Origin: an uncultured bacterium
Lineage (GTDB): Bacteria > Verrucomicrobiota > Lentisphaeria > Victivallales > UBA1829
Reading direction: 5' to 3'
Assembly (NCBI GenBank): GCA_949292215.1
Contig: CASEYW010000108.1
Span: forward strand, 1-64,000
DNA: 64,000 nucleotides
In this document: positions 1 through 9,028 of the stretch, piece by piece
Layout: the number at the start of each line of letters is the position of its first letter
Numbering within the stretch: the first letter of the stretch is position 1
Translations under genes and position numbers: made by a program
The notes under the pieces: model-generated
The model's database searches: none
What the model was told of the DNA's origin: nothing
The model's input: the letters and a program-made list of their open reading frames with translations, nothing else

Positions 1-549
1 CTGCCGCAGAATCGCGATCGCTTTTTCCGCTTCGGGAGCCGGATAGTTGGAGATTCCGGCATAGAGAGCTTTTCCGCTGCGGACAATCGAATCCAGCGCT
101 CCCATGGATTCCTCCAGCGGCGTGTTCGGATCGGGACGGTGATGGTAGAAGATATCCACATACTCCAGCCCCATGCGTTTCAGGCTCTGATCGCAGCTGG
201 CGATAAGGTATTTGCGGGAGCCCCAGTCTCCATAGGGGCCGGGCCACATCGTGTAGCCGGCTTTGCTGGAGATAATCATTTCATCCCGGTAGGGGGTCAT
301 ATCCTTTGCCATGATGCGCCCGAAGTTTTCTTCCGCTGATCCGGGGAGCGGTCCATAATTGTTCGCAAGGTCGAAATGGGTGATTCCGAGATCGAACGCT
401 GTGTGGATCATCTCAATGCAGTTTTCCATGACATTGACAGAACCGAAGTTCTGCCACAATCCCAGCGAGATCGCCGGGAGCATGAGTCCGCTTTTTCCGC
501 AGCGGCGGTATTTCATTTCCGAATAACGTTCAGACGATGCCTGATACAT
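1..549 (-). CDS. yghZ: Aldo/keto reductase, YghZ/Gpr type (3' end beyond window)
   Basis: Reading down from an ATG at 549, with AGGAGG a few bases upstream, the frame stays open to the window edge, so about 183 N-terminal residues are present. The start KYRRCGKSGLMLP, the motif FDLANNYGPLPGSAEENFG (catalytic Asp and Tyr), SSKAGYTMWPGPYG (catalytic Lys) and YVDIFYHHRPDP (catalytic His) are typical of the E. coli YghZ (L-glyceraldehyde 3-phosphate reductase) branch of NADPH-dependent aldo/keto reductases. The physiological substrate here is unknown; related enzymes reduce small aldehydes such as methylglyoxal. The enzyme has no signal peptide and should be cytoplasmic. Nothing in the neighbouring genes points to a pathway. 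Confidence 0.88.
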   Translation of the reverse strand, partial: MYQASSERYSEMKYRRCGKSGLMLPAISLGLWQNFGSVNVMENCIEMIHTAFDLGITHFDLANNYGPLPGSAEENFGRIMAKDMTPYRDEMIISSKAGYTMWPGPYGDWGSRKYLIASCDQSLKRMGLEYVDIFYHHRPDPNTPLEESMGALDSIVRSGKALYAGISNYPAPEAEKAIAILRQ

Positions 550-659
550 GAGGAACCTCCTGTTTTAATATTAGGTCTGCGGGTACCATACACGCCCATC
601 GGATGACAGTCAACAGAAAAGAAAAAGATTTACCGGGGAAATGATTTCCTTTTCCAGAC

Positions 660-1946
660 TTATGCGTTTTTCTGTTTTTCTGTCTTCCGGCTTTGCGGAA
701 GCAGGGCAGGGGAAATCTGCACCATTCCCGAGGTGTCGCTGCACTGCTGGAAGACTCGCAGATCAAAAACGGGGAGAATTGCCAGCAGATGGTCGAAGAT
801 GTCAGACTGAATTCCTTCGTAAACGGCCCAGCGGGTATCGTTGGTGAAGCAGTAGATTTCAAGGGGGAGCCCTGAAACGCCCGGCTGGAGCTGGCGCACC
901 AGCAGAGTCATCCCTTGATGGATGTGCGGATTGGTGCGGAGATACTGTTCAACATAAGCGCGGAAGGTGCCGAGATTTGTGACTCTGCGTTCATTGATCG
1001 GTTTGGCTCCCTGTGCTTCGAGTCTGGCGTTCCATTCGGCAAGTTCCCGGCGTTTGCGTTCCAGGTAGTCGTTGAGGAGAACGAACTCCTCCAGACGTTT
1101 GATTTCCGCCTCGTCAAGGAAGCGGACACTCCGCTGGTCCAGGTAGAGTGCGCGTTTGATGCGCCGACCTCCGGCTTCCTGCATTCCCCGCCAGTTTTTG
1201 AAGGAATCCGTAATCAGCTTGCGGACGGGGATGGTCGTGATCGTTTTGTCCCAGTTCTGTACTTTGACGGTGTGAAGAGCAACTTCAATGACATCGCCAT
1301 CTGCATTCTGGCTTGGCATTTCGATCCAGTCTCCGATCCGAACCATGTCGTTGGTTCCGAGCTGAATACTGGCGACAAGCGAAAGGATGGTATCCTGAAA
1401 AATCAGCATCAGGACCGCCGCCATCGCGCCCAGGCCGGAAAGCAGAATCAGCGGATTGCGGTTGATCAGCGTTGCCACAATCAGAATAACAGCCACCGCA
1501 GAAAGAAAAATTTTCAGAAGCTGAAGATACCCCTTGATGGGTTTGCTTGCGGCATCGGGTCTTCTTCGGTATACAATTTCAATCAGGTCGAGGATGCGGG
1601 TCAGTGCCAGAGCAGAAGTCAGGACGATGAACGCGTTGCAGACGTTTCGAATCACGGTTTCCAGCGTATCGTGCACATCGGGAATTGCCGTTGCCCCATA
1701 GGAAAGCACCAGCGCCGGTACAATGTTAGCCAGCCGCGAAATGATTGCCAGGCGGATTCTGCGTTCCTCCGCATCCCGTGCGGGAAGCGCTTTCAACAGC
1801 TTCCGCAGACCGCGCAGCAGAATGTATTTGGTGATGAAGTTGACCGCGAACGCCAGCAGAAGCAGTCCACCCGCCACTGCTGCACTGTAGGTCCATGGCG
1901 GATAGGGGGCAAGAACGTTTTTCAAAAGGTTCAGCAGTTCATTCAT
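660..1946 (-). CDS. Mechanosensitive ion channel, MscS superfamily (YbdG-like)
   Basis: 428 residues, close to E. coli YbdG (about 415). Several hydrophobic segments fill residues 15-200. The pore-lining stretch LLSGLGAMAAVLMLIFQDTI is followed by SLVASIQLGTNDMVRIGDWIEMP, the beta-domain signature of MscS, and by the YbdG-type VQNWDKTITTIPVRKLITDSFKNWRGM. A charged insertion of about 60 residues near position 280-330, rich in E, R and K, is characteristic of the YbdG branch. The expected role is an inner-membrane tension-gated channel that releases solutes on hypo-osmotic shock. AAGGAG lies about 12 bases before the ATG. The gene stands alone between the reductase and a divergent secretion operon. 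Confidence 0.9.
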   Translation of the reverse strand: MNELLNLLKNVLAPYPPWTYSAAVAGGLLLLAFAVNFITKYILLRGLRKLLKALPARDAEERRIRLAIISRLANIVPALVLSYGATAIPDVHDTLETVIRNVCNAFIVLTSALALTRILDLIEIVYRRRPDAASKPIKGYLQLLKIFLSAVAVILIVATLINRNPLILLSGLGAMAAVLMLIFQDTILSLVASIQLGTNDMVRIGDWIEMPSQNADGDVIEVALHTVKVQNWDKTITTIPVRKLITDSFKNWRGMQEAGGRRIKRALYLDQRSVRFLDEAEIKRLEEFVLLNDYLERKRRELAEWNARLEAQGAKPINERRVTNLGTFRAYVEQYLRTNPHIHQGMTLLVRQLQPGVSGLPLEIYCFTNDTRWAVYEGIQSDIFDHLLAILPVFDLRVFQQCSDTSGMVQISPALLPQSRKTEKQKNA

Positions 1947-2329
1947 CTTTTTCGTGTCTCCTTTCGGAAATGATCATCAGAGCGCTGTAAATACTATACA
2001 TCCGGATTGCGTAATTTTAAATGGAAAGGATGAAAACGGGATTGCTGTTTGTTGCTTTTTTCATGTTGCGGACTCATTCAGGGATGTTTTCTGGAAGATT
2101 TCTCCGATTTGTTTTGTTTTTTTTGTTCATGAGATTGGATTTTTGATTGATCGGATGCTATTGTAAGAGTTGGCAGAAGTTCCTGGGGAGTTTGAGTTCG
2201 CGGAATGATTCGATCAGATTGCTGCAAGAGTGTCCGGTATCGCAATCATCTTTTCCGGCACATGGTTCCCGAATACAGGTCGGTGGAATGTTCTGTGTTT
2301 GATAATCAGTAGTAAGGAATGGAAACAAA
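1947..2329. other. Intergenic region between divergent genes, 383 bases
   Basis: AT-rich, with several T-tracts around 2110-2150. Apart from the candidate promoter at 1993-2021, I see no gene, tRNA-like fold or convincing hairpin. The promoter of the plus-strand secretion operon must lie here, but no clear -35/-10 pair was found. Confidence 0.5.
1993..2021 (-). promoter_or_regulatory. Candidate promoter of the MscS-type channel gene
   Basis: On the minus strand TTTAAA, a 17-base spacer and TATAGT lie about 50 bases upstream of the ATG at 1946. The -10 is good, the -35 only four of six. Confidence 0.35.
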
Positions 2330-2617
2330 ATGGAAAGAAAACGCATTTTTGTGGACGGTATGGAATCCGTGAGTCTGACAGACGGCATGATCCGTATGGA
2401 ACTGTATAATGTTCTTCTGAACAGAAGCCGCAATCCGGATGCTCCCAGCGAGCATGATATCACCGGGGAGCTCATCATGACCCCACAGGGTTTCATCAAA
2501 GCGTTTTCAACCATGGAAAACCTTGTCAGGAAACTGGAGAACGCGGGGATCATCAAACGCAATGCCGAGTCCAATGATGCCGCCGAAGATTCGGCGAGCC
2601 TGTCACCGAATTTCTAG
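2330..2617 (+). CDS. Small conserved-looking protein at the head of a type I secretion operon
   Basis: 95 residues, no signal peptide, mixed alpha/beta composition. The core has strand-like ELYNVLLNRS, then ELIMTPQGFIKAFSTMENLVRKLENAGII. The pattern is reminiscent of the short DUF3467-like proteins often encoded beside RTX-type transporters, but the match is by eye only. AAGGA lies 12 bases upstream of the ATG. It ends 18 bases before the ABC transporter gene on the same strand, so co-transcription is likely. A role as accessory factor or regulator of the secretion system is inference. Confidence 0.6.
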   Translation: MERKRIFVDGMESVSLTDGMIRMELYNVLLNRSRNPDAPSEHDITGELIMTPQGFIKAFSTMENLVRKLENAGIIKRNAESNDAAEDSASLSPNF

Positions 2618-2635
2618 TCGCCGAGGTTTTCTGTT

Positions 2636-5314
2636 ATGTCTGAACAAAGTAAACTGACTCTGATTGCATGTTTGCGTGAAATCGCAAAAATGCTTCCCAG
2701 AGGCGCGGAGCTGGATGCTTTCCTGGCAAAATATGAGGCTGGAGACACCGATCCGTTGAAGATGGGACTGGAACTGGCAGAGAGCCTCCGGCTGGCTCCG
2801 GAATCCAGAACCGATGTAAACGTGGATGAACTTGCATCCTATTTCGGCGCGCCGATTCTTCTATGTTTGAAAAACGGAAACTGGGTTTTGTTTCTCGGAA
2901 CCCGGACTCATGTGGAAGAGGGGGTCTCTTCAGAGAGATTCGCCGTTTTCGATCCTCTCAGCAAGGTCACAGGAAAACTGATCTTTCTCACCCGGGAACA
3001 GCTTGCCGGGGCATGGGAAGGAACGGCGATCTTCATCAAGATTGAGATGGCCGGGTGTTCTGTGGATGGCCGTCACACCTCGCTGTACTGTCTCACGGCG
3101 ATCGTCAAACACTATGGAGGGGATACCGATGTCAGCCGTCTTCTCCATGAATATGCGATTTCCGAAGATGAACCGTCCAGGCGTCTTCTGAAAAAGATGT
3201 CTGATGATCTGGAATACTCCTGTAAAAGCATTCGTGTCAACTGGAAAAAACTGGATGGGATCGGCGCCGCGTATCCTGCAATGGGGTTCAAAAAGGATGG
3301 GACCGCGGTTGTTTTCTGCGGTGTGAAACTCTCCCCGGTTGAACCGCCGAAAAATGAGAAACCTCAGCTCCCGGAAAACGGGGAGCCCAGAGTGACCATC
3401 GAAACCCCGGAAGAACAGAACAACAAAAAAGAGCCGGAACTGAAAAAGGAACTGGCAATCTGGGATCCCGTGGCAAGAGACGGCCGCAAACCGCAGATCA
3501 CGTTTATTGACGAAGAGACTTTCAACCGGGATTTCTCCGGCGAGGTCATGCTTTTCAAAAAGCGTTATTCCATTCTTGAGGAAAACCAGCCGTTCCGTCT
3601 GCGCTGGTTTATTCCGGAATTCTTCCGGCAGAGAAAACTGCTGGCGCAGGTTGCATCGGCGATCATCGCCATGAGTTTGATCGGACTTGCCATTCCGATT
3701 TTCTTCCAGCTGGTTGTCGACAAGGTGCTTGTTCATGAGAGCCTCAACACACTGACCGTTCTTGGAGTCGGTGTGATGGTAATGCTGCTTTTCAATGCCG
3801 CGCTGGAATACCTCGAAAATTATTTTCTTCTCTTTGCGACAAATCGAATCGACATTCGACTCGCGACACGCACATTTGCAAAACTTCTCAGCCTGCCGGT
3901 CGATTTTTATGAACGAATCTCCTCCGGCGTTCTGATCAAACATATGCAGCAGACGGAGAAGATCCGTTCCTTCCTTTCGGGAAGTTTATTCTTCTCCGCG
4001 CTGGAACTTCTGTCTCTTGTCGTGTTCCTTCCGTTCCTGCTGTTTTACAGCGTGAAACTGACGATTGTCGTTTTAGCGTTTACGCTGGCGATGGCTCTGG
4101 TGATTGCCGTTCTGATCAAGCCGTTCCAGATCCGCCTGGAAGAGCTCTACCTTGCGGAAGGCAAACGGCAGGGAATGCTGGTTGAAACAATCCACGGCAT
4201 CCGTACAGTGAAGTCGCTGGCGCTGGAACCGACCCAGCAGCGGAAGTGGAACGATACCGCCGCTTACGCGATTACACGTTATTTCCGCGTGGCAAAGATC
4301 TCCATGACGGCACGGACGCTCAGTAATTTTCTGGAAAAGTCCATGTTTGTGGCAATCATCTGGATCGGAGCGCAGTCTGTATTCGAGGGAACGCTTTCCG
4401 TCGGAGCGCTGATTGCGTTTCAGATGCTTTCCGGCAGAGTGACTGCGCCGCTGGTGAGGATTGTCGGACTCGTACATGAATATCAGCAGACTGCACTTTC
4501 CGTGCGGATGCTTGGTGTGGTGATGAACTGTCCGGGCGAACAGGTCGGCGGATCGCTGCATCATCAGCTCCGGGGAGAAATTTCCATTGAGAATGTTTCG
4601 TTCCAGTATACGCCGGATGGTCCGCGTGTCATCAAGGACTGCAATCTTCACATTCCGCCGGGAACGACGGTCGGTCTCGTCGGCCGTTCCGGTTCCGGAA
4701 AGACAACTCTGACGAAACTGCTCCAGGGACTTTATCCGCTGCAGGCGGGAATCATCAAATATGACGGGATTGACATCCGGGAAATCGACCGTTCCTCCCT
4801 GCGTTCAAACATCGGTATTGTGCTTCAGGACAACTACTTCTTCTACGGGACGGTCCGTGACAATCTGACGCTTACAAAGCGGGAAGCTTCTATGGAGGAA
4901 GTTATCTATGCGGCTCGCATGGCCGGTGCCGATGAGTTCATTCAGAAAATGCCCAAAGGATACGATTCCATTCTGGAAGAGAATGCGTCGAACCTGTCCG
5001 GAGGTCAGCGGCAGCGTCTTGCAATTGCCCGAGCCCTTCTGCCGAATCCGCGTCTGCTGATTTTCGACGAGGCCACCAGCGCTCTTGACCCGGAAAGCGA
5101 AACTCTCGTCCGCAAGAATTTGAAGATGATTGCCCGGAACCGTACCGTGTTTATCATTTCCCATCGCCTTTCGATCCTCTGCCGTGCAAACAAAATTGTG
5201 GTTATGGATAAAGGCGAACTCGTGGAATCCGGCACACACAAGGAACTGATCGGCCGGAATGGAATCTATGCCGAATTCTGGCGTCAACAGATGGGGACCG
5301 AAGATGATCTTTAA
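2636..5314 (+). CDS. Type I secretion ABC transporter with two catalytically dead C39-like domains
   Basis: 892 residues. Residues 1-135 form a C39-peptidase-like fold lacking the catalytic Cys (ends FAVFDPLSKVTGKLIFLTRE). A second such domain runs from about 140 to 315, where TSLYCLTAIVKHYGG aligns with the family DCGxACLAxxxxYYG but has Thr for the catalytic Cys. It carries an E/K/P-rich insertion near 235-270. An exporter transmembrane domain (about 330-590) and a nucleotide-binding domain follow: Walker A GRSGSGKTT with Lys689, signature LSGGQRQ at 787-793, Walker B LLIFDEATS with Asp811/Glu812, H-loop His843. The architecture matches HlyB-like inner-membrane exporters of unprocessed substrates. 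The gene overlaps the HlyD-like gene by 11 bases. No TolC or obvious substrate lies in the window. Confidence 0.9.
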   Translation: MSEQSKLTLIACLREIAKMLPRGAELDAFLAKYEAGDTDPLKMGLELAESLRLAPESRTDVNVDELASYFGAPILLCLKNGNWVLFLGTRTHVEEGVSSERFAVFDPLSKVTGKLIFLTREQLAGAWEGTAIFIKIEMAGCSVDGRHTSLYCLTAIVKHYGGDTDVSRLLHEYAISEDEPSRRLLKKMSDDLEYSCKSIRVNWKKLDGIGAAYPAMGFKKDGTAVVFCGVKLSPVEPPKNEKPQLPENGEPRVTIETPEEQNNKKEPELKKELAIWDPVARDGRKPQITFIDEETFNRDFSGEVMLFKKRYSILEENQPFRLRWFIPEFFRQRKLLAQVASAIIAMSLIGLAIPIFFQLVVDKVLVHESLNTLTVLGVGVMVMLLFNAALEYLENYFLLFATNRIDIRLATRTFAKLLSLPVDFYERISSGVLIKHMQQTEKIRSFLSGSLFFSALELLSLVVFLPFLLFYSVKLTIVVLAFTLAMALVIAVLIKPFQIRLEELYLAEGKRQGMLVETIHGIRTVKSLALEPTQQRKWNDTAAYAITRYFRVAKISMTARTLSNFLEKSMFVAIIWIGAQSVFEGTLSVGALIAFQMLSGRVTAPLVRIVGLVHEYQQTALSVRMLGVVMNCPGEQVGGSLHHQLRGEISIENVSFQYTPDGPRVIKDCNLHIPPGTTVGLVGRSGSGKTTLTKLLQGLYPLQAGIIKYDGIDIREIDRSSLRSNIGIVLQDNYFFYGTVRDNLTLTKREASMEEVIYAARMAGADEFIQKMPKGYDSILEENASNLSGGQRQRLAIARALLPNPRLLIFDEATSALDPESETLVRKNLKMIARNRTVFIISHRLSILCRANKIVVMDKGELVESGTHKELIGRNGIYAEFWRQQMGTEDDL

Positions 5315-6689
5315 GAAAACTGATTCAAATTTGAGAGAAGCCGAGGAATTCCAGCCTGATGCCATCATGCTGGAAGCGCAGAAACCGCCGTTTCCGATGC
5401 ATCTTGTCTGGTTCCTTGTGATCGGGCTCCTGCTGCTCATGATTGTCTGGGCATCCTTCGCAAAGGTGGACAAGATCGTGACCGCAGATGGAAAACTTGT
5501 GACGACACGTCCGCCGATCACAATGAAACCGTATGAACGGACCGTCATCAAGACGGTCAATATTCGTCAGGGCCAGCGTGTCAAGGCCGGACAGGTTCTG
5601 TTCACGTTCGATACGGTTTTGACTAACGCCGACTACATGAAACTTCTTGAACAGCGGCAGAGCTATCGAGCCCAGCAGGCTCGTCTTCTTGCCGAAATGG
5701 GGGATTACAAGCTCAAACAGATTTACGACAAGAACCCCAATGCCGATGAAATCGCCCAGAACGGCATCTATCTTGCCCGGATGAAATATTACCAGGAGAA
5801 GCTGCGTTCCTATCAGGAAAGTCTCACCCGCTATGAAAAGACTCTCGCTGCGCTGAAAGAGAGTATGAAACGCTACGAGGAACGGAAGGATGCCCTCGGC
5901 AGAATCGAAAAGATGATGCGCGGCCTTCATGAGAAGAAAGTGGTGAGCTTGAAGGATTTGCTTAATACCCAGATTCAGTTCATTGAAATGGGAATCCAGA
6001 TTGATCAGCAGAATGTGCAGATTGTGGAAAATACACAGCAGATCCGTTCCATTGATGCGGAGCGGGAGGCGTTCATCAAGGATTGGTTCCGCCAGATCAT
6101 GGAGGAGAAAGTCAGTGTGGAACGTGAGCTGATTTCCGTCGAAAAGGATCTGCCGAAGGCCAGTCGTCTGAATGCGTTGCAGGAGCTGCGTTCCCCTTGT
6201 GATGCGGTCGTTCATGAGCTTGCTCCCTTCCAGGAAGGTTCTGCCGTCCGGGAGGCCGAGGCGCTCGTGACCCTGATTCCCCTGGATGTTCCGCTTGAAG
6301 CCGAGGTCGATATTCCGGCGAAGGACATCGGCTGGGTTAAACTGAAGGATAAAGCCCGTCTGAAATTCGATGCATTTCCTTTCCAGCAGTGTGGTACGCT
6401 GGATGGAACGATCGCTTACATCTCACAGGATGCCTTTACAAAAGGGGTGACTTCTCAGGAACAGACGGAAGGTACTGACGACGGCGGTGAACCTTCTCCT
6501 GCCGCCAAAGGCACCACTTATCTTGCCCGTTTGAAGCTTTCCGGTTCGCTGAAGGGGCGTGCCGCAAATGTCAAGCTCCTGCCCGGCATGCGTTTGAAAG
6601 CGGAAATCAAGGTCGGCAAGAGAACGGTGATCAATTATCTGCTCAATCCGTTTGTCAAGGCGCTTGACGAATCGGTCCGGGAACCCTGA
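5304..6689 (+). CDS. HlyD-family periplasmic adaptor (membrane fusion protein)
   Basis: 461 residues from the ATG at 5304; an upstream in-frame ATG at 5259 would overlap the transporter by 56 bases and is less likely. A cytoplasmic N-terminal tail is followed by one membrane span (LVWFLVIGLLLLMIVWASFA, about residues 34-53). A lipoyl half-motif comes next (VIKTVNIRQGQRVKAGQVLFTFD), then a long coiled coil (about 100-300) rich in E, K, Q and R. A second lipoyl half and a beta-barrel domain near 310-440 (LRSPCDAVVHELAPFQEGSAV) complete the family plan. It should bridge the ABC exporter to an outer-membrane TolC-like channel. A short acidic loop (TEGTDDGGEPSPAAKG) interrupts the barrel. Confidence 0.9.
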   Translation: MIFKKTDSNLREAEEFQPDAIMLEAQKPPFPMHLVWFLVIGLLLLMIVWASFAKVDKIVTADGKLVTTRPPITMKPYERTVIKTVNIRQGQRVKAGQVLFTFDTVLTNADYMKLLEQRQSYRAQQARLLAEMGDYKLKQIYDKNPNADEIAQNGIYLARMKYYQEKLRSYQESLTRYEKTLAALKESMKRYEERKDALGRIEKMMRGLHEKKVVSLKDLLNTQIQFIEMGIQIDQQNVQIVENTQQIRSIDAEREAFIKDWFRQIMEEKVSVERELISVEKDLPKASRLNALQELRSPCDAVVHELAPFQEGSAVREAEALVTLIPLDVPLEAEVDIPAKDIGWVKLKDKARLKFDAFPFQQCGTLDGTIAYISQDAFTKGVTSQEQTEGTDDGGEPSPAAKGTTYLARLKLSGSLKGRAANVKLLPGMRLKAEIKVGKRTVINYLLNPFVKALDESVREP

Positions 6690-6698
6690 CCGGAAAAC

Positions 6699-7304
6699 AT
6701 GGCGACTACGCACAGAACAGTTTATCTTGTTTTGCGCCATACGCCGTTTCAGGAATCGAGTCTTGTCATTTCCGGGATTACACCGGATCTGGGAAGACTC
6801 AACTGTATAGTAAAAGGGGCTAGACGGACTGGAAAAAAGAACTTCCCCCAGATCGGGCTTTTCCGCGAGCTGGGGATTGAATTCCGGATGCCGGATGACC
6901 CGAATATCCTTGTCTCACCGGGGCGGATTGATTTGCTGATGGATTTCGACCGCCTTGCATTCCATACGGAAAATTATATTGCCGCCTGTGAGTTCGCCCG
7001 CTTTCTGCTGACTGCTGTCAAGCCGATGCTGCCATCTGAACAAAGCTATGCTGCCTTGAAGACGATGCTGAGCCATCTTTGTGATTCAGAGCATCCGGAG
7101 CCCTGGCTGACGCTTGCACGTCTGGCTTTCCTGAATGAAGCGGGATTGCTTCCGGAGCCGGCGGGGGAATCGGAGGCTGCGCTTTTGAATATTCTGCTTG
7201 CCGCTTCGCAGGGAAGTGTACCTATGCCGGAACTTTCAGATTCTTATGTTCAGAAACTTTCCGGATGGGTGAAGAAACTGCTTTTTCATCACGGATTTCA
7301 TTGA
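6699..7304 (+). CDS. recO: DNA repair protein RecO
   Basis: 201 residues, about 40 fewer than E. coli RecO. The N-terminal OB-fold shows the family start TVYLVLRHTPFQESSLVISGITPDLGRLNCIVKGARR, followed by an all-helical domain (residues 85-200). RecO loads RecA onto SSB-coated DNA together with RecR and anneals strands. No CxxC zinc motif is present, unlike many Gram-positive RecO proteins. It starts 9 bases after the adaptor gene, so it is probably read through from the secretion operon, although a functional link is not implied. Confidence 0.85.
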   Translation: MATTHRTVYLVLRHTPFQESSLVISGITPDLGRLNCIVKGARRTGKKNFPQIGLFRELGIEFRMPDDPNILVSPGRIDLLMDFDRLAFHTENYIAACEFARFLLTAVKPMLPSEQSYAALKTMLSHLCDSEHPEPWLTLARLAFLNEAGLLPEPAGESEAALLNILLAASQGSVPMPELSDSYVQKLSGWVKKLLFHHGFH

Positions 7305-7330
7305 GTTCCGGGACAGAAACTGGAAAAACA

Positions 7331-7363
7331 AAAAACCGTACCGGGAAATCCGGTACGGTTTTT
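7331..7363. terminator. Bidirectional rho-independent terminator
   Basis: AAAAACCGTACCGG, loop GAAAT, then CCGGTACGGTTTTT. The stem is flanked by A-tract and T-tract, so it can stop recO transcription on the plus strand and the esterase gene on the minus strand. Confidence 0.85.
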
Positions 7364-7387
7364 GTATTTTTCAGGGATTTGAGAGTG

Positions 7388-8839
7388 TTATTTTCTGTTG
7401 AGCACCTGATTAATTCTTTTGTATCCGAGGCTGAGCGAAGCTCCGTGTCCTGCACTTGGAGTCGTCTGAATGGTTTTTGTTTTTACCGGCAGATTGTTGA
7501 AGGCGGCATAGACCGAAGTCGGCGGACAGACAAAATCTACGAATCCGGTTCCCATGTAAGTTTCACATTTGATGCGTTTGGCAAAATAGTTGTGATCAAA
7601 ATAACCGCTTGCTTTGATGATCTGCTGATTTCCGGGGGTTGTTTTGCTGCTGTTCATGAGCTGAGGCCAGCCCGGTCTGCGACCGACGAGGCGTCCGGCA
7701 TGGTCGCCGATGGCGGGAACGTTTGCAACACAGAGTGAGACTTGCGGATCAAGTGCCGCGGCAACGATTGCCTGTCCGCCGCCCTGGCTTCCGCCTGTGA
7801 CGATCAGCACCTTCCCGTTCCATTCAGGCAGTGTTTTCACATAGTCCAGTGCGCGCATGACGCGGAGAAACATCTCCTTGAAATAGAATTGATCGCGACT
7901 GTTTTTGTTGCGGTGTGAATAACCTTTGAGTTCTCCTTTATTGAGATTGTCATAGAATTGTTTCGGCTGTCCGTTCGGGATTCCATGCGCATTGACGTCG
8001 AAGGCGATTGCCTTCTGACCGTATCCGAACTGTTTATTGGCGCTGCGGACTCCTGCCCCGTGGTAACAGACGATCGCCGGGAGAGAACCTTTCTTTGCAT
8101 TTTTCGGCAGAACCAGATATCCGGAGACCGGTTTGGCTCCGGCGCAGTCAACTTTGACGTCATAGCAGTCGACCTTGTTCTGGAGATTTTTCGGAACATT
8201 GACTTTTGTACGGGTTGCCTTGACGGGGACAGCGTTCAAGGTTTCTCTCTGGGCTTTCCAGAAAAGATCGAAATCCACCGGTTCCGCTGCGGATTCCCTG
8301 ATTTCCCGGGGGGCGACCATTGCGCCAATGGCCACTCTCAGGTTCCGGTTTTTGGCTTTTGGATTCTTGATGACTTTACCATCTTTGCCATACGCTGTGG
8401 CTTCGATGGTGAACCAGGCGGGCTTGTCGGACTTTTTTGTCACTGTAAGAGGTTTATCTGCTGGAACCGTAGTCCATTTTCCCCAGTCGCCGTTTTCGGA
8501 GATTCTGTATTTCAGGTTTGCATCGGATACGGCAGCTCCGTTTTTCTGGAGGGTCACAGTGAAGACAATATTTTCCCCTTTCTGATAGATGGCATCGGAT
8601 TTATTTGTTGTGACAGTGAATTTCCAGTCATCCTTCTGTTGATTTTTCTGCGTTTTGTCTTCTGGTTTGGGCTGCTGTTTCGCATTCGGTTTAGCGGTCT
8701 GTTGCGGGGCTTTTGTTTTGATTTCGGCAGTGGGCTGTTCCTCCGGCTTGCAATGACAGCCAGTTGAGAATGCTGTAAAACTTCCGGCGATCGCTGAAAG
8801 GATCGCCGCCGACATCAATTTCATTGTTCTGGTGTGCAT
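7388..8839 (-). CDS. Lipoprotein acetyl xylan esterase / cephalosporin-C deacetylase-like hydrolase (CE7/AXE1)
   Basis: 483 residues from the ATG at 8839; an ORF extension upstream to 8920 overlaps the likely promoter and was dropped. The N-terminus (MKLMSAAILSAIAGSFTAFSTGC) is a lipoprotein signal with Cys near residue 28. A Pro/Gln/Lys-rich linker (about 30-65) and an Ig-like domain (about 65-160) precede an alpha/beta hydrolase of the AXE1 type. It shows IVCYHGAGV, the nucleophile elbow TGGSQGGGQ and a C-terminal SAGHGASL His. CE7 enzymes remove acetyl groups from xylo-oligosaccharides or cephalosporin C. Cell-surface or periplasmic action on acetylated glycans is inferred. Confidence 0.85.
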   Translation of the reverse strand: MHTRTMKLMSAAILSAIAGSFTAFSTGCHCKPEEQPTAEIKTKAPQQTAKPNAKQQPKPEDKTQKNQQKDDWKFTVTTNKSDAIYQKGENIVFTVTLQKNGAAVSDANLKYRISENGDWGKWTTVPADKPLTVTKKSDKPAWFTIEATAYGKDGKVIKNPKAKNRNLRVAIGAMVAPREIRESAAEPVDFDLFWKAQRETLNAVPVKATRTKVNVPKNLQNKVDCYDVKVDCAGAKPVSGYLVLPKNAKKGSLPAIVCYHGAGVRSANKQFGYGQKAIAFDVNAHGIPNGQPKQFYDNLNKGELKGYSHRNKNSRDQFYFKEMFLRVMRALDYVKTLPEWNGKVLIVTGGSQGGGQAIVAAALDPQVSLCVANVPAIGDHAGRLVGRRPGWPQLMNSSKTTPGNQQIIKASGYFDHNYFAKRIKCETYMGTGFVDFVCPPTSVYAAFNNLPVKTKTIQTTPSAGHGASLSLGYKRINQVLNRK

Positions 8840-8892
8840 AAATACCTCAAATTTGTCTGGTTTGCAATCATCGGAAAGCATTTCCGGGATTA

Positions 8893-8920
8893 AGAATAGC
8901 ACGCCGGAAGAGGTTTTCAA
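8893..8920 (-). promoter_or_regulatory. Candidate promoter of the esterase gene
   Basis: Minus strand TTGAAA, 16-base spacer, TATTCT, about 50 bases before the ATG at 8839. Confidence 0.5.
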
Positions 8921-8983
8921 TCTTTCTAGAACAGGAAAAAGAAGGTTTTTTCACAAAAAAAACAAAAATCATGGAAAAATGAT

Positions 8984-9011
8984 TTGACTTTTCGGAAAAA
9001 TGGAATAAAGT
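8984..9011 (+). promoter_or_regulatory. Candidate promoter of the tRNA-Asp pair
   Basis: TTGACT, 16-base spacer, TAAAGT, ending 18 bases before the first tRNA. The close spacing suits a stable-RNA promoter. Confidence 0.55.
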
Positions 9012-9028
9012 AAGCAACTCAATGAACT

